DNA of 64,000 nt from Pseudobacteriovorax antillogorgiicola (GTDB taxonomy: Bacteria > Bdellovibrionota_B > Oligoflexia > Oligoflexales > Oligoflexaceae). Made by a program: the position numbers and the translations under genes. This document shows positions 45,107 to 54,287 of this stretch, one piece after another (position 1 is the stretch's first letter; each line of letters begins with the position of its first letter). Where the stretch lies: assembly GCF_900177345.1 (NCBI RefSeq), contig NZ_FWZT01000023.1:62001-126000 (forward strand), read 5' to 3'. The notes beneath the pieces were generated by a model that saw nothing but the letters and a program-made list of their open reading frames with translations, did not search any database and was not told where the DNA came from.

Positions 45107-46261
45107 CTATTTCGGCAATTGTGAATCTTGAAGATTCGGCTGAATCACATCATAGACGTGAGACGCGATATCTGCGGCAGGGAGAAGGCTAAAGCACAAC
45201 TTATCACCAAAGCGGCAATCAGCTTTGCCATGTTTCGAGCACGGCCTGCACCCCAATGGGGCGGAAAATGCACGGCTACTAGCTTGCCAAGGAGGAAAAC
45301 CAAACGCCTCGACAGTAGGTCCAAACAAGACTGCACTAGGAACGTCCAAGGCCTCACCGATATGACACAAAGAGGAGTCATTACTCAAGATGATCGAGCA
45401 CTCCTTGATGGCAAGGGCTGACTCCCATAAGGATAGCTTACCAGCCAGGTTTAAAACAGGGGCCTTCCAACGCAGCTTATCCACAATCGTCAACGCCCGA
45501 CCGCGATCATCCTCATTGCCAACAAAGAGCAAACCTAAGGACTTCTCAGCAAGCCCATCGGACTCCAAATGATGGCGTAGGTAATTCAAGATATCGACAA
45601 ACAAGTCCTCTGGTGCCCGTTTTGCCTCGTGAGACGCTCCTGGCGCTATAGCAATCCAATGGCCAAACTTCAGTTCCTTTTGCCAGGGTCTTTGGCCATC
45701 GTCATGAGATGTGGGCAACTTGGGACGAGCTTGGTAGGACTTGATTCCATCGTACAACTCCACAGGCAGATGGGACCGCAACGCGAGTCGGAGAGCTGTA
45801 CTCATCATGTCATACTGATATTTTTCAGCCTTTTGGTAATCTGTAGGCAAGGAGTTCCGACGGCCACGGAGCCGGGCTGCCACAACCATTTGCCCGCGTT
45901 TAAGGCTCTTTTTATGGCAGTTAAATATCTGAATACCATAAGTTTTCTGGATAGATCGACAAATCGCACGAGAGCGAATACTCATCTGTAAGTCTACGAC
46001 TAAGTGAACTCCCTTGACGGCTTCTACCACCTCTTCCACATAGTTTGATTGCTCCGGGTTGACCTCCACAGTCTTCACTCCGGGATAGGCTGATGCGATC
46101 AGCTGCAAGGATGGGCTCCGGCCAATCCAAGTCAATTCTACTGGTGCGGACAGAGAGCCCAATAGGTCGATACAGGCGGTCGCTAACACCACATCACCAA
46201 TGCTTGTGCTTCGAAAAATCGCTACTTTTACTGCTGGCGGAGTTGGTGATGGATTTAACAA
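45107..46261 (-). CDS. glycosyltransferase family 9 protein (heptosyltransferase-like)
   Basis: It has the GT9 start FRSTSIGDVVLATACIDLL, and the second Rossmann fold holds IAIAPGASHEAKRAP and SNDSSLCHIGEALDVPSAVLFGPT, where LPS heptosyltransferases bind ADP-heptose. C-terminal cysteines (GCRPCSKHGKADC) are also typical. The start is TTG with GAGGAG eight bases upstream. It lies 21 bases before waaA on the same strand, consistent with LPS core assembly; the exact sugar is not certain. Confidence 0.9.
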   Translation of the reverse strand: MLNPSPTPPAVKVAIFRSTSIGDVVLATACIDLLGSLSAPVELTWIGRSPSLQLIASAYPGVKTVEVNPEQSNYVEEVVEAVKGVHLVVDLQMSIRSRAICRSIQKTYGIQIFNCHKKSLKRGQMVVAARLRGRRNSLPTDYQKAEKYQYDMMSTALRLALRSHLPVELYDGIKSYQARPKLPTSHDDGQRPWQKELKFGHWIAIAPGASHEAKRAPEDLFVDILNYLRHHLESDGLAEKSLGLLFVGNEDDRGRALTIVDKLRWKAPVLNLAGKLSLWESALAIKECSIILSNDSSLCHIGEALDVPSAVLFGPTVEAFGFPPWQASSRAFSAPLGCRPCSKHGKADCRFGDKLCFSLLPAADIASHVYDVIQPNLQDSQLPK

Positions 46262-46291
46262 CGACGTCTCCTCGCTGAAAGTTCCAGGAAT

Positions 46292-46329
46292 TAAGATCTG
46301 TCACCCTATCAAAACCCGATCAGATCTTA
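46292..46329. promoter_or_regulatory. 9-bp inverted repeat upstream of the envelope lipoprotein cluster
   Basis: A perfect 9-bp inverted repeat (46292-46300 with 46321-46329, 20-base spacer) lies between the GT9 gene and the membrane-protein gene, followed by AT-rich DNA with a TATACT. It could be an operator or a small hairpin. Confidence 0.4.
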
Positions 46330-46456
46330 TACTCATATATTAAAGGGAGTTCATTATCATAAGGCAATATTTTCCTCACCACTGTGATTGATACGCCACA
46401 AGGTCCTGGTAAGATATTAGAGAAGGTATCGCATTCTCAGCATCGGGACCGTTCTT

Positions 46457-47461
46457 TTGGCTACAAAAAATAACCAAAAACCAAATCGTCAGCGGTTTCT
46501 CAACATCATCTACTTTGTAGACTCTAACAAAACCAAGACGTTCAAGTTCAGTCTGAACAAGAGCTACATTGTCATGGGCGCATTAATCTTCACAGTACTG
46601 TGGTCATTGATCAGCACCATACTACTCATTAACAGCTATGACAGATCATCACTTCAAAGCCAGAGGGTCCGCTCGCTTCTTGCAACTATATTCAACTACC
46701 AAACGCGCTACGACAAAGTATATGAGAAAACCTATCCAAACGATGGCAGCCTTCCTCGCCCCCTTCCCCAATTGAGCGACTATGACAAGAAACAAGCCCT
46801 AGCTGATAGCGATAGTAACTCATCGGACAGTTCTGATCAGGACGTGAGCGACAACGATGCTTCCATGGCTCTCGCTGCCAAAACCACAATGCAAGATGAC
46901 GATAACGACATCGGCGATGAAGAGATCGATGAACTGGATACCGAGGAATCTGCCATGGAGGTCTCTGACAGTAGCGATGACACAGCTACTGATGGAAACG
47001 ATAAGCCTCCTGTAAAGTTAGACAAGTATCGACTTACCCAGAGAGGACAAAAACTCTCTCTCGAATTTGCAATCAAAAACTTGGTTCGTCCTCAAAAAGC
47101 CAACGGCTACGTTATTGGATTTGCCAAATTTATTGGGATTGACGGTACAACAACCACAGTTTCGTCACCAGGTAACATCAAAGAAGGACAGAAAATCAAC
47201 AAATGGAAGCTGCCCCGGAGCAATCGCTTCAGCATCCGCTACTACACGAAAAAAAATCTAGTCTTTGATCTGCCTGACAAAAGAGGCGGAACCTTTGAAT
47301 CCATCAAAATAATTGTCGGTGGAAAGAACAACGAACCCTTAGAATTCATGTATAATATTAAAGGTAGCGAAGGTGCATTCGCACCAGCCCTTGGAACTAT
47401 ACCGAACAATAGCAATGATTCTTCATCTGGAAATTCTGAAACGCCGTCTCAGGGGACTTAG
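46457..47461 (+). CDS. single-pass membrane protein, function unknown
   Basis: The basic N-terminus (about 1-37) is followed by one membrane segment (about 38-60, VMGALIFTVLWSLISTILLIN), a linker rich in Asp and Ser (about 105-185) and a C-terminal domain (about 190-310) with probable beta structure. The topology is most likely cytoplasmic N-terminus and periplasmic C-terminus. The start appears to be TTG; no ATG lies near enough. The end overlaps the SH3-protein gene by about 46 bases, so it opens a tightly packed gene series. Confidence 0.72.
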   Translation: MATKNNQKPNRQRFLNIIYFVDSNKTKTFKFSLNKSYIVMGALIFTVLWSLISTILLINSYDRSSLQSQRVRSLLATIFNYQTRYDKVYEKTYPNDGSLPRPLPQLSDYDKKQALADSDSNSSDSSDQDVSDNDASMALAAKTTMQDDDNDIGDEEIDELDTEESAMEVSDSSDDTATDGNDKPPVKLDKYRLTQRGQKLSLEFAIKNLVRPQKANGYVIGFAKFIGIDGTTTTVSSPGNIKEGQKINKWKLPRSNRFSIRYYTKKNLVFDLPDKRGGTFESIKIIVGGKNNEPLEFMYNIKGSEGAFAPALGTIPNNSNDSSSGNSETPSQGT

Positions 47462-48023
47462 CCTTGTCTTCCCGGTCTTTCTTTGCCATTGCACATCGAC
47501 TCCAAAAACAACTCCACCTGTCGCTTCCAAAACGATCCCTTTCGACAGTAGCGACTGGCTCTCAGAAAATATTCCTGAAACTATTCCTTTCGACACGAAA
47601 ATCTTACCTGTTTTCCAAGTCAGCCGCCGCTTTGCAGAACTCCGCCAAGGCCCAGGTTTAGAGTTTCCCTTGCTTGATAAACCACTCAAGCAAGGTGAGC
47701 TAGCAATCCGACTCTATCGATTTCAATATTGGTATAAAGTCGTCTCCCCGGAGTCTGGTGCCAAGGGTTGGGTTCATAGAAAAACTCTTTCCAAAGCAAA
47801 AGGTGTAAAAAAACACATCAAACTTTCGTCTCAAGCCCTTCCAAACGTTTTCGTTAGCAAGCCGGGGGCCGCACTCTATGACTACCAATCTAAGAAAAAA
47901 ATCGATGTATCTTTACCAGCTGGCTATCGGTTTAAAGCTCTTAACCATAAAGGACCGTTCGTACTTATATATTTACCCAAAACCCATTCTGTGGCTTGGA
48001 TCAAACGGGGGCATATTCGATGA
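47415..48023 (+). CDS. exported SH3-domain protein, possible lipoprotein
   Basis: Residues around 80-130 form a bacterial SH3-like domain (AELRQGPGLEFPLLDKPL, then YWYKVVSPESGAKGWVHR), usual in proteins that bind cell-wall material. The hydrophobic N-terminus ends with LCHC, a poor lipobox, so lipidation is uncertain. The start is the ATG at 47415 inside the previous gene; the frame goes further upstream but that part looks like shadow. The stop overlaps the next ATG (ATGA). Confidence 0.78.
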   Translation: MILHLEILKRRLRGLSLVFPVFLCHCTSTPKTTPPVASKTIPFDSSDWLSENIPETIPFDTKILPVFQVSRRFAELRQGPGLEFPLLDKPLKQGELAIRLYRFQYWYKVVSPESGAKGWVHRKTLSKAKGVKKHIKLSSQALPNVFVSKPGAALYDYQSKKKIDVSLPAGYRFKALNHKGPFVLIYLPKTHSVAWIKRGHIR

Positions 48024-48421
48024 AGTTTCTCATAACAATCGGTTTTACATTAATTCTCAGCTCGTGTCGCACAACGATCTCGGGTTATGTCGTAAGCCCT
48101 GAAGGCAAACCTATCAAAGCTGAACGAGGCAAGGTAAATGTGTCGCGATTGGATCAAAAAGGTTTTTCTGAAATTGTGGACTTTGGTAGCGATGGCTTTT
48201 TTGAGACTCAAGAGGAGATTCAGCCTGGCCAATATCTCATCGAGCCTCTGATTCCCGGCTACCAATCGAACTCCTTAACCGTTGATATCACCGAGGATAG
48301 GCAGGTAGAGATTCAGGCAGTCGCTCTTCCCCCTAAGCGTTCAAAGGCCATCGAGGCCTACAACGGCATCACCGTTGATCAAGGATCTGGCGGAGCCATT
48401 ATCAATCCCCCTAGGCTTTGA
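48020..48421 (+). CDS. small lipoprotein with carboxypeptidase-regulatory-like fold
   Basis: The lipobox is LSSC (Cys16). The mature part, about 118 residues, starts with ISGYVVSPEGKPIKAERGKV, which recalls CarboxypepD_reg-like beta domains used as spacers in surface proteins. The ATG overlaps the previous stop. It ends 21 bases before the large lipoprotein gene. Confidence 0.78.
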   Translation: MKFLITIGFTLILSSCRTTISGYVVSPEGKPIKAERGKVNVSRLDQKGFSEIVDFGSDGFFETQEEIQPGQYLIEPLIPGYQSNSLTVDITEDRQVEIQAVALPPKRSKAIEAYNGITVDQGSGGAIINPPRL

Positions 48422-48442
48422 ACTTGTATATGAGGACGCACC

Positions 48443-51382
48443 ATGACGTATAAATCCATTTATTCCCTGACAATACTGATCCTAATCAGTTCATGTAAGA
48501 AAACATCAGTCCCCATTAACGTCACCATTAGGGCTGTTAACGAGCGTAAAAAACCGATTACCAATGCCCAAGTATATGTAAACAAATCCTTTGAAGGCCG
48601 CAGCAATTCCCAAGGATATTTGGTCTTTCAAAAAGAATTCGAACCTGGTGAACGAGTTTTCTTCGAAGTTCGCAAAGAAAGTAAAAACCTCTATTACGCT
48701 CCTTACTACGAAAATCTGGTTCTATCGGAAGATAAAAAAGATCTCAGCATCAAAGCCATTCTTTATTCGGTACCTAAGCCAGGGATTGAGAAATCAGATG
48801 AAGACTCATCTGAACCTCTCTCTTCTGAAGACAATCCATCTACTCAAGAAGATATTTCTGACGAGAACCTAGTTGCGACCGATCCAGAAAGCTCGCTCCA
48901 AGTTACTGACAGGCCTGAAAATCAGGAGAAATCGTCAGATCTCGCTAGTGAGCAAACTATTGAAAGTCTAGAGAAACAAGACCCTAAGAGGGAATCCCCC
49001 GAATTAAGCATCGCTACCCCAGTCATAGCAAATGAAGAGGCTGGTTCTGAGAAAAAGGCTCTGCCTGACACTGAGATTCTAGCTCCAGCATCAAACTTAG
49101 CAACCACAAGCCCTCCCGTGCTTACCTTCTATGTTAGAGGCAAAGGTGAACCAGTTTCACAGGCTCATATCTTCTATGGCCTCAAAAAACGCGGCCAACT
49201 CAAGGAGGCTTGCATCACCAATAAAATGGGGCGCTGCCAGCTACGTGGCGGGTTTGAACCTGGGGTTCAATACTCGTACCTCGTTCGCAAACGAGACTAT
49301 ATTAGCTCTCTTGGTGAGACGACTTTCGACAACAACGGTAAAATTCACCGTGATTTGAAGCCAGGCCATAGTATTGATGTTTTTGCTCTCACAAACCACT
49401 ATAGTTATCGACGCGGTCTAACTAAGGTCACTATCACTATTGACAAGAAAAAAGTTGGTGAAACCGATGAGTTTGGCTTCTTTTCAACAACCTATCGTGG
49501 CAAACGAGGAGATTTAATCGAAATTGGCCTTAAGACTCGTCAGCACCTCCCTCAAGACTTTGAAACAGACTATATTGTGGGTGGCAACGTTTCCCTCGTA
49601 AAATACTTTAGCCCGATAAGCCCGGAACCAGTTCGCATAGCAACTATGCCAGCCCAGATTGCTGGACGACTGCAAGGCAAGACTCTATCAACGTTCACAG
49701 GTAATCTTGATCAACATCTCAAGTCGTCTTTAAAACGCCATTTCTTCAACTCAGCCTCATTCGCCGCGGTAAATAACGAACTGATGCTAAAAAAAACCGA
49801 TACAAGTAAAATGCTACGTAAGATTCGAGGAGGTTGGAATGACGATGAAGCAAAGTCAGAAATAGATGCAGTACTGCTACCAACTGTAGTTGTTCATAGC
49901 CCGATGACTCTCGAATTATCACTTATCGATAGCTCAGGAACTGTACTTGCCGCGGGCAAAGAAAGTTTTGACAGCTTCAGTGATCGCAAGGCAATCCAAA
50001 AATCTGTTGAAATGCTGAGTAAAAAGATTCTACGACGTTTCCCATTTGAAGGTAGTATTACCGATGAGTCCGAAGGATTATTTACTATCAACCTCGGTTT
50101 TGGCGAAGGGCACTCGGTTAAACCGGGAGACAAATTTGATGTCTATGGTCTCCAGTCCGACCTAAAAGGCCAGAAGAAGCGTCATGCCCGTATCGGTAGC
50201 CTTGAAGCGACACAAGTTCGAGAATATAGCAGTCGCGCCAAAGTCTTGCATACCGAAGCACGGTCCATCATCGATATTGGTGATCAAGTGGTTTTTCGAA
50301 GGCATCAAGGGGAATCTGGAAACAAAATGACCTTCGCCGTTACCGATCCTGATCAAAATCGCGACCTTTCTCAAGCTAATATCTATTTCCAAGGCGAGTG
50401 GATCGGAGCAACCGATGAAGACGGCCGCCTTCTCAGCAGCAATCACAAAACAGGACGAGGATTGCTAAAGGTCATCAAGCATGGTTATGAAACCTTTCAG
50501 AAAGAAACCAAACTGGGGCGCACAGGCAAAGTTGAGATCCCTTTGAAGCGGGTGAGCGCATATCTTCGCATCGACACCGAACCTCAAAACTTAAGCGTGT
50601 TTATCGATAAGAAGTTTGTTGGAAAAACTCCCTTTGAGAAACCTGTGGCCGTACCCAGCGGCTTCGTCAAGCTCGAAATACTAGGAGAAGGAGGGCTCAA
50701 AAACTTCAAACAGGTTCTTGAGCTTGAAGAAGGCACGCTCGACCTTACAGGTGATCGAAAAATCACCATGGAGAAGGACTTTAGAAGTAAGGCAACCCAG
50801 CATGTGAACAGCGGTAGATTTCAGGAGGCCGTGCAACTTCTTGAAGAGGTTCCCCCACAACACTCTGACTATCTTCATGCCCAGCATCAGGCGGGCGTGA
50901 TCTATATGACCCTACTCAATCAAGCAGCCAAAGCCGCTGCTGCCTTTCATCGCGTCACAAACCACCCAGAAGTAAAGTCTTATCGAGACAAGCGCTTCAT
51001 CGGAAGCCACATCAATGAAGGAGTATCACTCTATCTAACAGGACAAAGCCTCCTCAAGGAGGGCAACGAAGACGCTGCTGCTCCACACTTTCGCAAAGCC
51101 ATCGAGGTTCTAACCCAGGCTGAACCTCATATTCGCTTTATCAAGAAGGTCGACTACCAACAAGCATTCGACAATCTGTTCTACTATACTGCTATCAGTC
51201 ACCAAGAACTTTGGTCTCTTACCCAGGAAACTCAGCATTTACAAGGCGCAGAAACCCACTGGCGACAACTACTCGCCAACCGTCAACCTGAAGAGAGCAA
51301 AACCCCTATGATCAAGAATGCCAATGTCTATCTAAAACAGCTTGAGGTCGCTCTCAACAGAACTAAGAGACAAAACCTATGA
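48443..51382 (+). CDS. large multidomain lipoprotein (Ig-like, CsgG/FlgT-like, PEGA, TPR)
   Basis: 979 residues with a lipobox ISSC (Cys18). In order I see an Ig-like beta domain (about 22-110), a Ser/Glu/Asp-rich linker (115-215), two more Ig-like domains (about 225-400), a region that resembles CsgG/LpoB-like folds (about 400-540), a FlgT_C-like part (about 545-625, INLGFGEGHSVKPGDKFDVYG), another Ig-like domain (about 630-700), a PEGA domain (about 705-770, IDTEPQNLSVFIDKKFVGKTPF) and TPR-like helices to the end. Domain limits and the CsgG/FlgT comparison are judged by eye. It probably sits on the outer membrane as a scaffold. It overlaps the next gene by four bases. Confidence 0.8.
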   Translation: MTYKSIYSLTILILISSCKKTSVPINVTIRAVNERKKPITNAQVYVNKSFEGRSNSQGYLVFQKEFEPGERVFFEVRKESKNLYYAPYYENLVLSEDKKDLSIKAILYSVPKPGIEKSDEDSSEPLSSEDNPSTQEDISDENLVATDPESSLQVTDRPENQEKSSDLASEQTIESLEKQDPKRESPELSIATPVIANEEAGSEKKALPDTEILAPASNLATTSPPVLTFYVRGKGEPVSQAHIFYGLKKRGQLKEACITNKMGRCQLRGGFEPGVQYSYLVRKRDYISSLGETTFDNNGKIHRDLKPGHSIDVFALTNHYSYRRGLTKVTITIDKKKVGETDEFGFFSTTYRGKRGDLIEIGLKTRQHLPQDFETDYIVGGNVSLVKYFSPISPEPVRIATMPAQIAGRLQGKTLSTFTGNLDQHLKSSLKRHFFNSASFAAVNNELMLKKTDTSKMLRKIRGGWNDDEAKSEIDAVLLPTVVVHSPMTLELSLIDSSGTVLAAGKESFDSFSDRKAIQKSVEMLSKKILRRFPFEGSITDESEGLFTINLGFGEGHSVKPGDKFDVYGLQSDLKGQKKRHARIGSLEATQVREYSSRAKVLHTEARSIIDIGDQVVFRRHQGESGNKMTFAVTDPDQNRDLSQANIYFQGEWIGATDEDGRLLSSNHKTGRGLLKVIKHGYETFQKETKLGRTGKVEIPLKRVSAYLRIDTEPQNLSVFIDKKFVGKTPFEKPVAVPSGFVKLEILGEGGLKNFKQVLELEEGTLDLTGDRKITMEKDFRSKATQHVNSGRFQEAVQLLEEVPPQHSDYLHAQHQAGVIYMTLLNQAAKAAAAFHRVTNHPEVKSYRDKRFIGSHINEGVSLYLTGQSLLKEGNEDAAAPHFRKAIEVLTQAEPHIRFIKKVDYQQAFDNLFYYTAISHQELWSLTQETQHLQGAETHWRQLLANRQPEESKTPMIKNANVYLKQLEVALNRTKRQNL

Positions 51383-52704
51383 GTCGATGCTTAGCCATCT
51401 TTGTGGCAATAGCGGGATGGGGACTTTCATCTTGCTCCAGCTTGCCTGACAATTGGTTCGCAGAAAAAGCCTTCGAAGCAAAGGACGGCTCCTATTTCCC
51501 CGATTTTTTGCTCCAATTTTTCCCAAGGAGTGATTCTTTTCAAAAGCGTTTTCCAACAATATCTCAGGCAAGGCGTGGTATCCGACTAATCCAGGTAAAA
51601 CCTCTCGTTACAGAAAAAAATAGACAAAATGAGTCAAACCTGAGTTGGTCTCGCAATGGGCAATATCTTAGCTATGAAACAAGCAATGATCGGCACCGAT
51701 CGATCTATATTCGTGAACTTACTGGACGATTTCATCAGAATCTCACCGTCCAGAGAAAAAGACAGAGATCGTTTCTTGATGGAATCATTGCATCTCGCAT
51801 CCAATCCTACAACTCTGGACTTACCTGGTCACCCACCGAGCAGCAGTATGCCTTCATGTCCAATGGCGGAGTGGGAGAGTACAATATCTATGTGGGCTCT
51901 GTGGAGAATAGTCCCGAAGTTGTGGCTCAAAGCCCAAGCAAGGACGGCTATGCAACCTGGGGCCCATTTCAAGACGAAATTGCGTTTGTAAGTTCTCGTT
52001 CTGGTAATGGAGACATCTACCTCTTGCAGCTTAAAGATCAGAATGTGCAACGAATCAGCGATAGCCCAAACACCGAACTATTTCCGGAATGGCTTCCAAA
52101 GGGCAAGGGCATCGTATACACGAGCGGCCCATCAAGCTCTCATCAAATCGTAGTCAGACGCCGTGACCAAAAAGGTTGGGGACGCACCCAAATGCTGACC
52201 CAATGGCCGAACGATAACTTAAGACCCAAGGTATCACCCTCAGGAGAGTGGGTCGCGTTCTATGGTAGCCAAAACAGCCACTGGAATATCTACGTTCTAC
52301 CACTAGGTGGTGAGACTAGTCACGAAACGAGCATGAATCGCTATGTAATAGCAGAAGACGTAGTCGTAGACCTCAATACTGGGCCAGCTTGGTCCCCTGA
52401 TAGCTCTAAGATTTTCTTTGTCAAGCGAGACCCAAGCCGATTCAATCCAATTTATGCCTACGATTTAAGGGTCGGCAAGGCCTATCACATCAATACCAAA
52501 ACTAAGATGAATCGCGACATGATGATGTCATCTCTTGGGGTGTTAAGTTTTCGAGCTCAGGTAGGGGCCTGGGATCGCGTTTATGTAGCTCTCACAAATC
52601 TAGGCCATCAAATCCAAGGCCGACGCAGATTAGCTAGTATTAGGAGCAGAAGCAAACACATTGTCCATTCTCACCGCATTAGCCATGAAAGGGTGAATCT
52701 GTGA
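51379..52704 (+). CDS. TolB-like beta-propeller lipoprotein
   Basis: The lipobox is LSSC (Cys19). The protein carries six WD40-like/PD40 blades: repeats such as LTWSPTEQQYAFMSNGG, ATWGPFQDEIAFVSSRSGNGDIYL and PAWSPDSSKIFFVKRD. TolB itself has no lipobox and lies with tolQRA and pal; here none of these is near. The propeller probably binds a partner in the periplasm. It overlaps genes on both sides (ATGA before, GTGA after). Confidence 0.85.
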   Translation: MSRCLAIFVAIAGWGLSSCSSLPDNWFAEKAFEAKDGSYFPDFLLQFFPRSDSFQKRFPTISQARRGIRLIQVKPLVTEKNRQNESNLSWSRNGQYLSYETSNDRHRSIYIRELTGRFHQNLTVQRKRQRSFLDGIIASRIQSYNSGLTWSPTEQQYAFMSNGGVGEYNIYVGSVENSPEVVAQSPSKDGYATWGPFQDEIAFVSSRSGNGDIYLLQLKDQNVQRISDSPNTELFPEWLPKGKGIVYTSGPSSSHQIVVRRRDQKGWGRTQMLTQWPNDNLRPKVSPSGEWVAFYGSQNSHWNIYVLPLGGETSHETSMNRYVIAEDVVVDLNTGPAWSPDSSKIFFVKRDPSRFNPIYAYDLRVGKAYHINTKTKMNRDMMMSSLGVLSFRAQVGAWDRVYVALTNLGHQIQGRRRLASIRSRSKHIVHSHRISHERVNL

Positions 52705-54287
52705 AATCCTATATTTTGAGCCTCGGACTCATTGCGCTATCTTCAACATCTCTCGGTGTAGAATCGACTCGCATGGTCTATGGGGAGAACACCAAACTAC
52801 AAGCCTTCGATCCCTACACCAGCCACGAATCAGCTGGTCACCGGCTGGCTGACCTCTTATTCGATTCGTTAGTAACAACAGGCCCTGGAGGAACTTACGA
52901 ACCTCACCTAGCCAAGTCTTGGACCATTGAGAATGATGGAAGCGCAATTCATGTTGTTTTAAAAGAAAAGGTTTTTTGGCATAAAGAAGGCAAGGAACCT
53001 CTAAAGCCTCTTAACGCCGCAGATATTGCCACTACATTACGCTTAATCAAGAGCCCCAACAGCGAAATCCCCAACGCAGAGCGATTTCAGGTGCTCAAAA
53101 GAGTTGAGGTCCTTTCCAATCACCGGGTGAGAATTCACTTCCACCGCGCCTTAGCTCAACCCCTTAAGTTTCTTATGTTTAAGGTCCTCCCCAACCACAA
53201 GTTAGAAAGCACCAAAAGCCTCACTAGGGATCACTCTTTCAACCGCACGCCAATAGGCACAGGGCCTTTCGCCTTTGTTAAGAGCACACCTCAGGGAGAA
53301 ATCCAGCTAAAAAGAAACCCTTTCTACTTCAAAGAGCTCCCGAGCATTACAGAAGTTATTATGAAGCCCTTTGTGGACAACAGTATCATGACGCAATCCT
53401 TGCTCTACAGTTCTTTGGATCTTGTCACCTATATCAGCCCTAGAGATGTCAAGGAAGTCGGTGGCGATCGTAACCTTGATCTAGTTCCCTACGATGCGCA
53501 AAATTTCTCGTTTGTTGCGATGAACATGAACCATCCCCAGTTAAAAGATAAGCGCATCCGCCAAGCCATCAACTATAGTATCGATCGCAGAGAAATGCTC
53601 GACGCATTCTTTCAAGGCAAGGGACACCTCATTACGGGGCCCTTCGCCCCTACGTCTTGGGCATATAACTTGAACGTACCTGGATATAGATTTAACCAAG
53701 ATCGAGCCCGTGAGCTGCTCAAGCAAGCTGGTTTTGAGGATCGTGATAACAATGGTTTTGTGGAAGACACAAAAGGACAGGAAATTCAGCTGACCTTTGC
53801 TGTTCCATTGGCTGGGGAAAGCGAGATGACCAAGCGCATTGTGCTGGCCTATCAAAACTACTTGCAGGTAATCGGGATCAAAGTAGAACTCAAATTTTTG
53901 GAGTGGACAGTATGGAAAGCCAAAGTCCTAGGTGAGCATGACTTCGACCTTACCATAGCCTCCTGGGACTTTGATGATTCATCCAACATCACCAGTCTCT
54001 TTCATAGCCAAAGTGCACGAGCCTGGGGCAACAACTTCGTGTCGTTCCAAAATCCAAGAGTGGATAGCATGCTTGCGGAGGCCAGCAGCACCAATGACTT
54101 TGACAAACGCCAAGCCATCTATAAAAAGCTTCACAGCATTATATCTGAAGAATCACCTTACACCTTTCTCTGGACTTTAAAGCATCATGCTGGGCACCAA
54201 CGAAAGCTGCTTGGAGTTCGGATCGAGCCGTTTTCATTCTTTAAATATGTAGCCCAGTGGCAGGTGAGCAACCATGGACAAAAATAA
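52701..54287 (+). CDS. solute-binding protein of peptide/nickel ABC family (SBP_bac_5), orphan
   Basis: A signal peptide (about 1-20) leads a 528-residue protein with the SBP_bac_5 pattern: FDPYTSHESAGHRLADLLFDSLVTTG, RTPIGTGPFAFVKSTPQGEIQLKRNPFYF, and DKRIRQAINYSIDRREMLDAFFQGKG. Such proteins bind oligopeptides or similar ligands for import. No permease or ATPase genes are close, so it may feed a distant transporter or act as a ligand sensor within this gene series. The start is GTG overlapping the previous stop. Confidence 0.9.
   Translation: MKSYILSLGLIALSSTSLGVESTRMVYGENTKLQAFDPYTSHESAGHRLADLLFDSLVTTGPGGTYEPHLAKSWTIENDGSAIHVVLKEKVFWHKEGKEPLKPLNAADIATTLRLIKSPNSEIPNAERFQVLKRVEVLSNHRVRIHFHRALAQPLKFLMFKVLPNHKLESTKSLTRDHSFNRTPIGTGPFAFVKSTPQGEIQLKRNPFYFKELPSITEVIMKPFVDNSIMTQSLLYSSLDLVTYISPRDVKEVGGDRNLDLVPYDAQNFSFVAMNMNHPQLKDKRIRQAINYSIDRREMLDAFFQGKGHLITGPFAPTSWAYNLNVPGYRFNQDRARELLKQAGFEDRDNNGFVEDTKGQEIQLTFAVPLAGESEMTKRIVLAYQNYLQVIGIKVELKFLEWTVWKAKVLGEHDFDLTIASWDFDDSSNITSLFHSQSARAWGNNFVSFQNPRVDSMLAEASSTNDFDKRQAIYKKLHSIISEESPYTFLWTLKHHAGHQRKLLGVRIEPFSFFKYVAQWQVSNHGQK

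Noticed and set aside
51379-52704. TolB of the Tol-Pal system
   Set aside because: It has a lipobox, no tolQRA or pal nearby, and lies in a different gene series; called TolB-like only.
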